This document shows, one piece after another, positions 9,665 through 18,431 of a DNA stretch of 64,000 nucleotides (position 1 is the stretch's first letter; every line of letters starts with the position of its first letter). A model generated the notes under the pieces. The model was not told where the DNA came from, searched no databases, and saw nothing but the letters and a program-made list of their open reading frames with translations. The stretch is from Sva-07 sp963698565. Its GTDB lineage: Bacteria > Actinomycetota > Acidimicrobiia > Acidimicrobiales > Ilumatobacteraceae. The translations under genes and the position numbers were made by a program. The stretch is from the NCBI GenBank assembly GCA_963698565.1, contig CAVORH010000006.1, forward strand, positions 147,870 to 211,869, written 5' to 3'.

Positions 9665-10954
9665 TTAGTAGGTCTCGGCGGCCGGGAACCGGTCGGCGAA
9701 TGTGATTGAGAACGCGTTCAGTGCCGGCTTCCAGCGCATTGCCCATCGTTGCCGACCTTTCCCGGTGGGGTCCAGTGATCGGGTCACCAGATACAAGCAT
9801 TTCAATGCGGCCTGCTCGGACGGGAAATGTCCGCGGGCTTTCACGGCACGCCGGTAGCGGGCGTTCAACGACTCGATCGCGTTCGTGGAACACAACACGG
9901 TGCGGATCTCGATGTCGTAGTCGAGGAACGGGATGAACTCGTTCCAGGCGTTGTCCCACAACCTGATGATCGCCGGGTAACGCTGCCCCCACGTCTCGGC
10001 GAACTCCTCGAACGCCACCCGGGCGGCATCCGCGTTGACGGCGGTGTAGATCGGCCGGATCGCCCGTTTGATGGCGTCCCAGTCACGGCGGCTGGAAAGC
10101 CGGAACGTGTTGCGGATCAGATGGATGATGCACGTCTGCACGATGGTTTGCGGCCACACGTTGCCGACCACCTCCGGCAACCCTTTGAGCCCGTCACAGA
10201 CGACGAAGAACGCGTCACGCACCCCACGGTTACGCAGGTCGGTGAGCACGCTCATCCAGAACTTGGCGCCTTCGCCGCCCTGGCCGGCCCACAACCCGAG
10301 GATGTCGCGTTCACCGTCGAGGCTGACGCCGATGGCGGCGTAGACCGGCCGGTTGGCGACCTGGCCGTCACGGACCTTGACCACGATCGCGTCGATGAAG
10401 ATCGCCGCGTAGATCTCATCCAACGGGCGCACTGTCCAGTCGTTCATTTCCTCGAGCACCCGGTCGGTGATCCGAGACACGGTCTCTTTGGAGACCGACG
10501 CCCCATAGATCTCGGCGAAGTGCGCAGAGATCTCCCCGGTCGTCAACCCTTTCGCGTACAGCGACAACACGATCTCATCAACACCGGACAGGCGGCGTTG
10601 TCGTTTGCGCACGATCTGCGGTTCGAACGTGCCCGCCCGATCCCGTGGCACCTCGATGTCGACATGCCCGGTCGCTTCGGTCAACACCGTCTTGGTCCGG
10701 GTGCCGTTACGCACGTTGCCCGACTCGGACGCGGCGTGTTTGTCGTGACCGAGATGCTCGGTGAGCTCCTCGTTCAACGCCGTCTCCAGCACCGTCTTGG
10801 TGAGCTGCTTCAACAGACCGTCCGGCCCGGTGAGCGACAAGCCTTGTTCCTTGGCCTGGCGCACCAGCTCGCGGGCAGCCGTCAGTTCCGCCGACTCAGG
10901 CGGCGACTCCTTCTTCTTGGTCACATCTTCCAGTGTTGCGGTTGCGGTCATCAC
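9665..10954 (-). CDS. IS256-family (Mutator-like) transposase
   Basis: This 429-residue DDE transposase is of full family length. The first Asp lies in AIFIDAIVVKVRDG, the second in FFVVCDGLKGLPE, and the Glu in the C-terminal helix GHFPSEQAALK. The N-terminal region (LETALNEELTEHLGHDKH, GNVRNGTRTKTVLTE, and RKRQRRLSGVDEIVLSLYAKGLTT) is typical of IS256 transposases. It should catalyse cut-out and paste-in of this element. Start 10954 (or the next Met codon at 10951) lies 40 bp inside the right inverted repeat. Confidence 0.95.
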   Translation of the reverse strand: MMTATATLEDVTKKKESPPESAELTAARELVRQAKEQGLSLTGPDGLLKQLTKTVLETALNEELTEHLGHDKHAASESGNVRNGTRTKTVLTEATGHVDIEVPRDRAGTFEPQIVRKRQRRLSGVDEIVLSLYAKGLTTGEISAHFAEIYGASVSKETVSRITDRVLEEMNDWTVRPLDEIYAAIFIDAIVVKVRDGQVANRPVYAAIGVSLDGERDILGLWAGQGGEGAKFWMSVLTDLRNRGVRDAFFVVCDGLKGLPEVVGNVWPQTIVQTCIIHLIRNTFRLSSRRDWDAIKRAIRPIYTAVNADAARVAFEEFAETWGQRYPAIIRLWDNAWNEFIPFLDYDIEIRTVLCSTNAIESLNARYRRAVKARGHFPSEQAALKCLYLVTRSLDPTGKGRQRWAMRWKPALNAFSITFADRFPAAETY

Positions 10955-10994
10955 ACCGCTCCTTTCCGCCCGCCATCACAGCGAGCGAGTCAGA

Positions 10995-11022
10995 CCGGAA
11001 ACACCGTTAAATCCACAGTCCC
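10995..11022. repeat. Right terminal inverted repeat of the IS256-family element
   Basis: It starts CCGGAAACACCGTTAA on the plus strand and is the reverse complement counterpart of the left end. Confidence 0.9.
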
Positions 11023-11030
11023 TGACGCCG
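11023..11030. repeat. Target site duplication, right copy (TGACGCCG)
   Basis: Identical to 9620-9627. It lies 7 bp before the stop codon of the aldolase gene on the other strand. Confidence 0.92.
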
Positions 11031-11037
11031 TACCGGG

Positions 11038-11817
11038 TCAAGCCGGAAGTGAGCGACGAAGCGAGGTGGTCGCTGCCGCCAACAGTGCCGTGTCGACCCC
11101 GACGGCCACCAGTCGCGCACCGGCGTCGGTGTATCGCCCGACGAGCTCCGGTGTCGTCGCCATCACCGCCGCGGCGGTGCCCGTTGCGGCGATGCGCTCG
11201 ACGGCCTCGGTGACGACGTCGACCACTTCGGGCAGCGTGCCGCCGGCGAGATGTCCGAGCGACGACGCGAGGTCCATCGGGCCGATGAAGACGGCGTCGA
11301 TGCCGTCGACGCCGCAGATCGCCTCGAGGTTGGCGAGCCCTGCGGCGGACTCGATCTGTGCGATCACACAGATCTGCTCGTTCGCGGCTGCGTGGTAGCC
11401 GGGCACGCGACCCCACCTGGCCGCACGCGCCGACGACACCCCGCGGATCCCCGCAGGCGGGTAGCGAGCCGCGGCGACGATGGCGGCGGCTTGCTCCGCA
11501 GTATCGACCATCGGAACGACGATCGTCCGCGCGCCGACGTCGAGAATCCGTTTGATGTCGGCGGCGTCGTGATTCCAGCACCGAACGGCTGCTTCGGCAC
11601 CGGCCGCAGCGACCGCCTGGAGTTGGACGAGGATCGTGCGCAGGTCGTTGGGACCGTGCTCGGCATCGATGACGACCAGATCGAATCCAGCGCCCGCCGA
11701 GATCTCGGCTGCGACCGGGTCGGCCAGGCTGACGAACACCGCCCACTGGACCGGCGCGGTCGGATCGAGCAATCGTCGCTTGCACTCGTTCGGCGGGAGG
11801 GTGGCAGCGTCGCTCAT
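11038..11817 (-). CDS. HpcH/HpaI-type class II aldolase
   Basis: A 259-residue protein of the HpcH/HpaI aldolase/citrate-lyase beta superfamily, which cleaves 2-keto-hydroxy acids to pyruvate or a similar keto acid plus an aldehyde using a divalent metal. Visible motifs are FDLVVIDAEHGPND, the catalytic Arg region GIRGVSSARAARWGR, AQIESAAGLANLEAI with the metal-binding Glu, and DAVFIGPMDLASSLGH with the metal-binding Asp. The start at 11817 overlaps the stop of the Rieske oxygenase gene (ATGA), so the two are translationally coupled. It may cleave a ring-opened keto acid from the oxygenase branch. The IS element lies just beyond its stop. Confidence 0.85.
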   Translation of the reverse strand: MSDAATLPPNECKRRLLDPTAPVQWAVFVSLADPVAAEISAGAGFDLVVIDAEHGPNDLRTILVQLQAVAAAGAEAAVRCWNHDAADIKRILDVGARTIVVPMVDTAEQAAAIVAAARYPPAGIRGVSSARAARWGRVPGYHAAANEQICVIAQIESAAGLANLEAICGVDGIDAVFIGPMDLASSLGHLAGGTLPEVVDVVTEAVERIAATGTAAAVMATTPELVGRYTDAGARLVAVGVDTALLAAATTSLRRSLPA

Positions 11818-12797
11818 GCGTTCAGCAAGGACGCGAGCTGGCGACGCCACTCCACCGACGGCTTGTCGGACTGCACGCTCACGGTCGCATGTTGGTCCAG
11901 CGGCAGGACTCCGGGCACGCGTTCGAGCATCACCTTGTCCTCGGCACCGATCGCACGGTCGAAGGTGATCACGTCCTCGCCGGGGACGCTGAAGTCGTCG
12001 TTGCGCCACACGACGAACGTGAAGTACGACGTCGTGTCGTCCACCGGGGTGGCACACAGCAGCAGCAGGTGGTCCAACCCGGTCTCGTAGTGGATCGTGC
12101 TGCGCACGGTGAACGGCAGGTGGAAGCCGGTGCTCATCCGACGGTGGACCATGTCGCCATCCTGACCGGAGACGACGGTGCCACCCGTGTCGTTGCGAGC
12201 GTCGACTTCGTACCGGTAGCCGTGCCAGCCGTCGTCGAGCGGCTCGAGGTGGATCTTGGGGACCTCGGTGTACTGCTCGACTCCGAAGGTGCCGAGATGG
12301 ACCCAGGGGAAGTGCGAGACGTCCATGAAGTTGTCGGTCATGCGCATCGCCGACGTCGTCCAGGTCTCGATGCCGCTGTTGATTCTGCGGTAGGTCGGGT
12401 CGTCCTCCGCCGACATCAACGGGATCGTGCCGACGGGCTCGTCGGGGCACAGCCACACGAGGCCGTACTTCTCCTCGACGGCGACGACCGGCAGATGGGC
12501 GGCGGGCGGAACGGGCCGACCCGTCCCCGACGACGGGATCTCGACGCACTTCCCGCCGTCACCGAAACTCCAGCCGTGATAGGGGCAGGTGAGGCAGCCG
12601 TCGCTGACCGTGCCGATGCTGAGCGGGGACTCACGATGTGGGCACCGGTCGGGAGCAGCGATCAGTTCGCCGGCCGCCGACCGCCACAGCACGTAGTCGA
12701 CCCCGAGCAGCCGGACGCCGAGCGGCGCATCGGTGACGTCGGCGCCCTCGGCAACGACGTACCACTGATGGCGCAGGGCCTCGTGTTCAACGAGCAT
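11814..12797 (-). CDS. Rieske non-heme iron oxygenase, alpha subunit (VanA-like)
   Basis: This 327-residue protein has an N-terminal Rieske domain (DRCPHRESPL...CLTCPYHGWSF, CxH and CxxH ligands) and a catalytic domain with the mononuclear iron motif DNFMDVSHFPWVH. It resembles single-component-type terminal oxygenases such as vanillate O-demethylase and N-demethylases. These hydroxylate or dealkylate small substrates using electrons from a separate reductase, which is not present in the window. I choose the ATG at 12797 because a GGAAAGGGTG ribosome binding site precedes it. The longer reading from 12854 would start inside an operator. It is the first gene of a two-gene unit with the aldolase. 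Confidence 0.86.
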   Translation of the reverse strand: MLVEHEALRHQWYVVAEGADVTDAPLGVRLLGVDYVLWRSAAGELIAAPDRCPHRESPLSIGTVSDGCLTCPYHGWSFGDGGKCVEIPSSGTGRPVPPAAHLPVVAVEEKYGLVWLCPDEPVGTIPLMSAEDDPTYRRINSGIETWTTSAMRMTDNFMDVSHFPWVHLGTFGVEQYTEVPKIHLEPLDDGWHGYRYEVDARNDTGGTVVSGQDGDMVHRRMSTGFHLPFTVRSTIHYETGLDHLLLLCATPVDDTTSYFTFVVWRNDDFSVPGEDVITFDRAIGAEDKVMLERVPGVLPLDQHATVSVQSDKPSVEWRRQLASLLNA

Positions 12798-12835
12798 CGC
12801 AGGCACCCTTTCCGATCCGGACGGATCAATGAATT

Positions 12836-12854
12836 GGTCTGATGGTCTTACCAT
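12836..12854. promoter_or_regulatory. GntR/FadR-type operator copy 1 (Rieske-aldolase unit)
   Basis: GGTCTGATGGTCTTACCAT differs from the best copy of the island motif at two positions and keeps the palindrome TGGTCTTACCA. It lies 39 bp upstream of the Rieske start at 12797 and overlaps the last codons of ureD. Confidence 0.65.
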
Positions 12855-13624
12855 AGCAAGTCGCCGCTGGTCAGTTCCGGGGCGATCCGGCCGAGGAGGT
12901 CGGCCACCGACGGACGGTCGGGGCCGACCGCCAACACGACCGCCGCGTCCTCGGCGATCGGGAGCCACGCCGCAGCGCGACCGGTCTCGATGCAGGTCCT
13001 CGACTCGCCCGCGGTCACTCCCACCAGCACGGCGGAACACACGTGCCGGGCAGCGCCGACCGAGACCGAGCTCAGCGCACCGGGGACGTCGGGGCCGAAC
13101 GCCTCGCCGTGGTCGAGCAGCACCGCTCCCGCCCGCTCGACGCGCAGCCGGAGATCGAGACGGCCACTCGCTTCGCCGCGACGGCCGAGCGCGACCTCCT
13201 CGACGACCACGCAGGTCGCACCCTCGGCGAGTCGCACGGTCGTCGTCGCTCGATGCCGCGACCCGACCACCGACACGGTCGGCTCCAACCACAACCGCAG
13301 GCGCCCGTCGGCGGCGACATCGCACGCGGTGGTCGTCGACGACCACAGGTCGTGAGGACCGGGCCACACCAGTCCGGCGGCGACCGACCCGACGTCGGCG
13401 CGAGCCCCGGGCCCGACGGTGATCACCAGTCCGAGTTCGTCGCCACCCACCGGGGCGGCAGCCGAGGCGGCGAGCAGCACGCGATCGCCGCAGCGCCGGA
13501 CACTGATCGGCGCAGCGGAGGTCCGGTCGACCACCTGATCGACACCGTCGCGACGCTCGACCGTGATCCGAGCGGACGCCTTCACGGGCGATGCCGCCAA
13601 CGCACCAGCTGCTCGCGAAGCCAA
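12848..13624 (-). CDS. ureD: Urease accessory protein UreD
   Basis: UreD (UreH) forms the scaffold with UreF and UreG that delivers nickel to apo-urease. The 258-residue product has the family-like core: RCGDRVLLAASAAAP, LGLVITVGPGARADVGSVAAG, the VVVEEVALGRRGEASGRLDLRLRVERAG stretch, and a C-terminal region ending with PELTSGDLLW. It is the last gene of ureABCFGD and its start lies within the end of ureG (about 43 bp overlap). A later start around 13580 is possible. Its stop falls inside operator copy 1. Confidence 0.82.
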   Translation of the reverse strand: MASRAAGALAASPVKASARITVERRDGVDQVVDRTSAAPISVRRCGDRVLLAASAAAPVGGDELGLVITVGPGARADVGSVAAGLVWPGPHDLWSSTTTACDVAADGRLRLWLEPTVSVVGSRHRATTTVRLAEGATCVVVEEVALGRRGEASGRLDLRLRVERAGAVLLDHGEAFGPDVPGALSSVSVGAARHVCSAVLVGVTAGESRTCIETGRAAAWLPIAEDAAVVLAVGPDRPSVADLLGRIAPELTSGDLLW

Positions 13625-14253
13625 TCGGCGACCGGCCGTGCTCCGTCCGCGTCGACCAACGACGTCGGGATCACCGGCCGCCCGTCGCGACGCTCGCCGG
13701 CCTCACGCAGCATCATCGCCACGTCGGAACCGACGTAGGGCGCGAGGTCGACCTTGTTGATCACCAGCAGATCGGCGAGGGCCACGCCGGGGCCGCCCTT
13801 GCGCGGAATGTCGTCGCCCCCGGCCGTGTCGATCACGAAGACCTGGACGTCGACGAGTCCACGGCTGAAGATCGCGGTCAGGTTGTCGCCACCCGACTCG
13901 ACCAGCGTCACGTCGACCGGATGGTGTCGTGCCTCCATCCGCTCGACGGCGTCGAGGTTGGCGGCGATGTCGTCACGGATGGCCGTGTGCGGGCAGCAGC
14001 CGGTCTCCACCGCCTCGATCCGGTCGGCCGGGAGCACGCCCGCCTCGCGCAGGGCGTTCGCGTCCTCGGACGTGAAGATGTCGTTGGTGACGACCACCAG
14101 CGACAGCTCGGCGCGCAGCAACCGACAGAGCGATCCGACCAGGGTCGTCTTGCCGCTCCCGACCGGACCGCCGATTCCGATCCGCAACGGGCGATCGAGC
14201 CCCGGGCGCCGCGGCGATCGGCTCGTTGCGAACGAGGTCGACGGGGATGTCAT
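13582..14253 (-). CDS. ureG: Urease accessory GTPase UreG
   Basis: UreG is the GTPase that energises nickel insertion into urease. The P-loop GIGGPVGSGKTTLV, the VVTNDIFTSEDA segment, the metal-binding VETGCCPHTAIRDD (CPH motif), the ESGGDNLTAIFS motif and the guanine-specificity NKVD all appear, at the usual length of about 223 residues. The gene is uninterrupted, in contrast to ureA, ureB, ureC and ureF upstream. It lies 31 bp after ureF. Confidence 0.96.
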   Translation of the reverse strand: MTSPSTSFATSRSPRRPGLDRPLRIGIGGPVGSGKTTLVGSLCRLLRAELSLVVVTNDIFTSEDANALREAGVLPADRIEAVETGCCPHTAIRDDIAANLDAVERMEARHHPVDVTLVESGGDNLTAIFSRGLVDVQVFVIDTAGGDDIPRKGGPGVALADLLVINKVDLAPYVGSDVAMMLREAGERRDGRPVIPTSLVDADGARPVADWLREQLVRWRHRP

Positions 14254-14284
14254 GGGGCGGCATGGGCGGTCACCTTCTGGAGGG

Positions 14285-14973
14285 TCATGCGACGAACAGG
14301 CGGGCGTCTCGACGGCCGTGGTCCTCGCCGAGGATCTCGGTCAGGGAGCCACCGACCGAGGGCAGGTCGGCCGGGTCGGCGGTCGCCCAGCACGAGACCG
14401 ACTCGGCGGTCGGCGGGCGGATGCATCGACTTGGCCACTGCGGCCAGCTCGATCGGGTCGAGCCCAAGCAGGCGGACGGCGGCCGTGGTCGTCGCGGTCG
14501 CCGTGTGATGCAGCGCGATGACCGCTGCGTCGGCGGGATCGCCACCCGCGGCAGCGACGACGGCGCCGAGCACGATCGGCTGGTGGGGGCCGCCGTGTGC
14601 GCCAGCCGCGGCCTCCACCGCATCGACTCGACCAGATCGGGCGGGCCGCACGCACGAAGTGGCGGCCGAGGCGCCGGCTCGTGGCGCGGAGATGCGGCGA
14701 CGGCGTCCTGGCGTCGTACTCCTGGTCGAGCAGTCCGAAGCGCGTCGCCGTCGCGTGCTGGTCCAGAGCGCGCCACGCAGCTGCCACACGCGGCGGCAGC
14801 GAACGCAGCGTCGACGACGACCGGTCGTCGCGAGGCGCGCCGAGCAGGTACCGCTCGAGCGTCGCGACGTCGGTGATGTCCCCGACGTCGACCGCGGCCT
14901 CGACACCGGCCGACCACGAGTGTCCACCGGCCGGGAAGCGGCCGTCCGCGAGCAGCAACAGGTCGGGGCTCAT
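14285..14973 (-). CDS. ureF: Urease accessory protein UreF (two frame breaks)
   Basis: Three consecutive frames together give a normal UreF of about 229 residues. It begins SPDLLLLADGRFPAGGHSWSAG and continues through ATRFGLLDQEYDARTPSPHLRATSRRLGRHFVRAA. It then shifts near 14640 to HGGPHQPIVLGAVVAAAGGDP...AAVRLLGLDPIELAAVAK, and again near 14395 to LPSVGGSLTEILGEDH at the C-terminus. UreF regulates UreG GTPase activity in the UreDFG complex. Each break is consistent with a single missing or extra base. It starts 10 bp after ureC. Confidence 0.82.
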
Positions 14974-14983
14974 CGATCGGAGG

Positions 14984-16700
14984 TCAGAAGAGGAAGTAGC
15001 GCTGCGCCATCGGCAGCACCTCGGCCGGTTCCTCGACGACGAGTTCGCCGTCGATGCGCACCGCGAACGTGTCGGGCTCGATCTGGATGTCGGGCGTCGC
15101 GTCGTTGCGCGACCATGTCGGCCTTGCCGACCGACCGGGTGTCGCTCGACGGCGACCAGTCGCCGTTCGACGTTCAGCCGGTCGGCGCAGACCGTCGTCG
15201 AGCGCGGCCTGCGCGACGAACGCCACCGACAGGCCCGGCGCCACCCCGGGAGCGGCGCCGAACATCGGCCGCGGCAGCTGCGGCTGCGGCGTCGGGATCG
15301 AGGCGTTGGCGTCGCCCATCGTGGCCCAGGCGATCATGCCGCCCTTGACCACCACGTGCGGGACGGCACCCCGAAGAACGCCGGGTCCCACAGCACGAGG
15401 TCGGCGAGCTTGCCGACCTCGACCGAGCCGACCTCGCCGTCGAGCCCGTGCGCGATCGCCGGGCAGATCGTGTACTTGGCGACGTAGCGCGTGCGCGCGG
15501 GTTGTCGGCCGGCGCCGTCACCGGGGAGCGAACCGCGCCGGACGCTTCATCACGTGCGCGGTCTGCCAGGTGCGCAGCACGACCTCGCCGATGCGACCCA
15601 TCGCCTGCGAGTCCGAGCCGATCATCGAGATCGCACCGAGGTCGTGGAGGATGTCCTCGGCGGCGATCGTCGACGGCCGGATGCGGCTCTCGGCGAACGC
15701 GAGGTCCTCGGGCACCGCCGGGTTGAGGTGGTGGCAGACCATCAGCATGTCGAGGTGCTCGTCGACGGTGTTGACCGTGTGCGGCCGGGTCGGATTGGTC
15801 GACGACGGCAGCACGTTCGGGTGCGACGCGACGGTCATGATGTCCGGTGCGTGCCCGCCGCCCGCGCCCTCGGTGTGGAACGTGTGGATCGACCGCCCGG
15901 CGATCGCGCCGAGCGTGCTCTCGACGTAGCCGGCCTCGTTGAGCGTGTCGGTGTGGATCGCGACCTGCACGCCCGACGCGTCGGCCACGCGGAGGCAGGC
16001 GTCGATCGCCGCCGGGGTCGTGCCCCAGTCCTCGTGCAGCTTGAACCCGACGGCGCCGGCGCGCAGCTGCTCCCACATCGCCGTCGTCGTCGACGGTGTT
16101 GCCCTTGCCGAGCAGTGCGACGTTGACCGGCCAGTGGTCGAGGGCCTCGAGCATCCGCTCGAGGTGCCAGGCGCCGCGTGACCGTGGTCGCCTTGGTGCC
16201 CTCGGCGGGTCCGGTGCCGCCGCCGATGATCGTGGTGATGCCCGCTGCCGAGCGCCTCGTCGAGCAGCTGCGGGCAGATCAGGTGGACGTGGCAGTCGAT
16301 CGCGCCGGCGGTGAGGATGCGGCCGTTGCCGGCCATGATCTCGGTCGACGGGCCGATCACGAGCGCGGGGTCGACGCCGTCCATCGTGTCGGGGTTGCCG
16401 GCCTTGCCGATGCCGACGATGCGACCGTCGCGGACACCGATGTCGGCCTTCACGACGCCCCAGTGGTCGAGGACGATCGCCCCGGTGATCACGAGGTCGG
16501 GGGCGCCCTCGGCGCGCGGTGCGCGTCGACTGGCCCATCGACTCGCGGATCACCTTGCCGCCGCCGAACACCACCTCGTCGCCGCCGACGCAGCGGTCCT
16601 CGGTGACCTCGATCCACAGGTCGGTGTCGGCGAGGCGGATCCGGTCGCCGGCGGTCGGCCCGTACAGGTTCCGGTAGCGGGCCCGGTCGATGAAGCTCAT
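14984..16700 (-). CDS. ureC: Urease alpha subunit UreC (multiple frame breaks)
   Basis: The catalytic subunit hydrolyses urea to ammonia and carbamate at a dinickel centre. From ATG 16700 (MSFIDRARYRNLYGPTAGDRIRLAD) to the stop at 14984 (AQRYFLF) the span fits the usual ~570 residues. All active-site landmarks can be found: GAIDCHVHLICP, the carbamylated-Lys segment GFKLHEDWG, HTDTLNEAGYVE, HTFHTEGAGGGHAPD, the mobile-flap MVCHHLNP, and MIGSDSQAMGRIGE. They lie in different frames, with changes near 16520, 16240, 16180, 16095, 15530, 15360, 15190 and 15110. No active-site residue is missing in the composite. The ATG overlaps the ureB stop. Confidence 0.88.
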
Positions 16701-17041
16701 GGCGCCTCCTCGGCGTCGCTGCGATCGTCGGGTCGAGTGGCCCACCGACGGCGCCGCGGAAGCCGGGGATCGACCCGGGCGCCGACGAACGGGACGAGGT
16801 CGACGTCGAGTGCGATGCCCGGCTCGAACCGGACCGCGGTACCGGCGGGGATGTCGAGGCGCTGGCCGTGCGCGGCGTGCGCGGTCGAAGACGAGCGCCG
16901 GGTTGGCCTCGGCGAAGTGATAGTGCGAACCGACCTGGATCGGCCGGTCGCCGCCGTTCTCGACGCGCAGCCGCAGCACCGGTCGACCGGCGTTGATCTC
17001 GATCGGGTCGTCCGGGCCCGGCGACTCTCGCCCGGGATCAC
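16697..17041 (-). CDS. ureB: Urease beta subunit UreB (two frame breaks)
   Basis: The composite product starts at GTG 17041 with VIPGE. It shifts near 17015 into DDPIEINAGRPVLRLRVEN and GSHYHFAEANPALVFDR, then near 16880 into HGQRLDIPAGTAVRFEPG, ending VGARVDPRLPRRRRW.... The HYHF segment and the LDIPAGTAVRFEPG motif are typical of UreB. The start overlaps the ureA stop (GTGA) and its stop overlaps the ureC start. Confidence 0.86.
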   Translation of the reverse strand: MIPGESRRARTTRSRSTPVDRCCGCASRTAATGRSRSVRTITSPRPTRRSSSTAHAAHGQRLDIPAGTAVRFEPGIALDVDLVPFVGARVDPRLPRRRRWATRPDDRSDAEEAP

Positions 17042-17348
17042 GGCGCCGACCCGATCGGATCGTGGAGCGTGACGAGCTTGGTGCCGTCGGGGAACGTCGC
17101 TTCGACCTGCACCTCGTGGATCATCTCGGCGACGCCGTCCATCACGTCGTCGCGGGTCAGCACGTGGCGACCCGCCTCCATCAGGTCGGCCACCCGTCGG
17201 CCGTCGCGGCCGCTTCGAGCACCCAGTCGGTGAGGATGGCGACGGCCTCGGGGTGGTTGAGCTGCAGCCCGCGGTCGCGACGGTCGCGGGCCACGTCGGC
17301 GGCGACGTGGATCATCAGCCGTTCCTGTTCGTGTGGGCTGAGTCGCAT
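17038..17348 (-). CDS. ureA: Urease gamma subunit UreA (one frame break)
   Basis: The product opens MRLSPHEQERLMIHVAADV and continues LNHPEAVAILTDWVLEAAA. After one missing base near 17192 it reads DLMEAGRHVLTRDDVMDGV, then PDGTKLVTLHDPIGSAP and a stop at 17038. The total of about 103 residues is normal for UreA. It is the first urease subunit gene and follows the formamidase gene by 38 bp, which suggests one transcript from the operator at 18431. Confidence 0.9.
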
Positions 17349-17386
17349 CGGGCTCGCTTGATCGGTCGCGCTGGGGACTGGGGCGG

Positions 17387-18431
17387 TCAGCGGCCGAGCA
17401 GATCGTGCGCCGACCGCCGCGTGACAGCCGACCGTACCGTCGACCACCTGGGTGATGCCGAGGTCGACGGCCACCGAGGCCAGCGAGTACGCCTCGTCGA
17501 GGCTGAAGCCGCCCCGGTCGACGAGCAGCTCGAGCATCTGCTCGGCGGCCATCGCCATCGCCTCGTCGAGCCCGTCACCGAAGCCGTGGGTGTAAGAGGT
17601 GGGTGCCGGTGTCGAGCAGCGGCGCGGTGACCGGCACGTCGGACGCGAGCGACAGCCGGAGGCGCACGTCGAGCGACGCCTCGATCGCCGTGCCGCAGAT
17701 CTCGCCGTCACCCTGCGCGAAGTGCGGGTCGCCGACGTAGAACCCGGCACCTTCGGTGGAACACGGGGTAGTAGACGGTCGCGCCGGGGCCGAAGCGCCA
17801 GTTGTCGACGTTGCCGCCGAACACGCCGGGCGGGATGCTGCTGAGTCGCTCGATCGTCGTTCGGGGCGACACCCATCACGCCGAGGTGCGGGCGCACCGG
17901 CACCTCGACCGTGCGGCCGAACGGCTCGCGGCGTCGCGGGGTCGGGCTCGGAGATCACGCCGGGCACGTCGTACAGCTCGAGCGCGGTGAAGTCGAAGCC
18001 GAACATCGGGCGGGCGGTCGACGGGAACCGTGCCGTCGGCGGGCGGGTCGACCAGCTCGTAGATCGTGATGCGCTCCTTGCCCATCCGCTCGTAGAACAG
18101 CCCCCAGTTCGCGGCACAGTTCGAGCCGTACGGCAGCCGCGGCCGCATCGTCGAGCAGCTCGACGCGCAGCGTGTCGCCGGGCTGCGCGCCGCGGACGTC
18201 GATCGGCCCGGTCATGATGTGCACGCCGGGTGCGCGGTCGGATTCGGGGATCCCGTCCCAGATCGCTCGGATGCCGTCGTCCATCAGCAGGTCCGGGGCG
18301 TCGCCGGAGTGATGGGTGACCGCCTCGATCGTCGGTTCGGTCCCGGGATCGACCTCGAGCACGGCGGGTTCGGCCTGGTCGAGGTAGCCCCAGAAGCAGT
18401 GGTCGGGAGTGGCCACGAGTCGCTCGCTCAT
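17387..18431 (-). CDS. Formamidase/acetamidase family amidohydrolase (frame breaks)
   Basis: The composite protein of about 345 residues belongs to the FmdA/AmdA family, which releases ammonia from formamide or short amides. It starts MSERLVATPDHCFWGYLD and contains FDVRGAQPGDTLRVELLD-like text (PIDVRGAQPGDTLRVELLD). Further on it has NWGLFYERMGKERITIYELVDPP, MFGFDFTALELYDVPGVISEPD, FYVGDPHFAQGDGEICGTAIE and LASVAVDLGITQVVDGTVGCHAAV, which are family landmarks. Frame changes are visible near 18140, 18030, 17905, 17760, 17585 and 17415. It heads the urease unit, so formamide and urea nitrogen would be released together. The ATG at 18431 overlaps both the TauE gene stop and an operator. Confidence 0.83.

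Larger units (their letters stand above)
9628..11022 (-). mobile_element. IS256-family insertion sequence, complete (1395 bp)
   Basis: Imperfect 28-bp terminal inverted repeats (9628-9655 and 10995-11022) share GGGACTRT at the outer end and TTAACGGTGTTTCCGG inward. A perfect 8-bp target duplication (TGACGCCG) flanks the element, as expected for IS256. The single transposase gene fills the interior. All parts are intact, so the insertion looks recent. It sits between the convergent HNH and aldolase genes, whose stop codons would be about 10 bp apart without it. Confidence 0.95.

Noticed and set aside
12798..12854. Longer start for the first Rieske oxygenase (MVRPSDQ...)
   Set aside because: The ATG lies inside operator copy 1, and a better ribosome binding site precedes the ATG at 12797.
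14250..14980. Three separate overlapping minus-strand genes at the ureF locus
   Set aside because: Each frame covers only part of UreF and together they give one complete protein, so they are one gene with two frame breaks.
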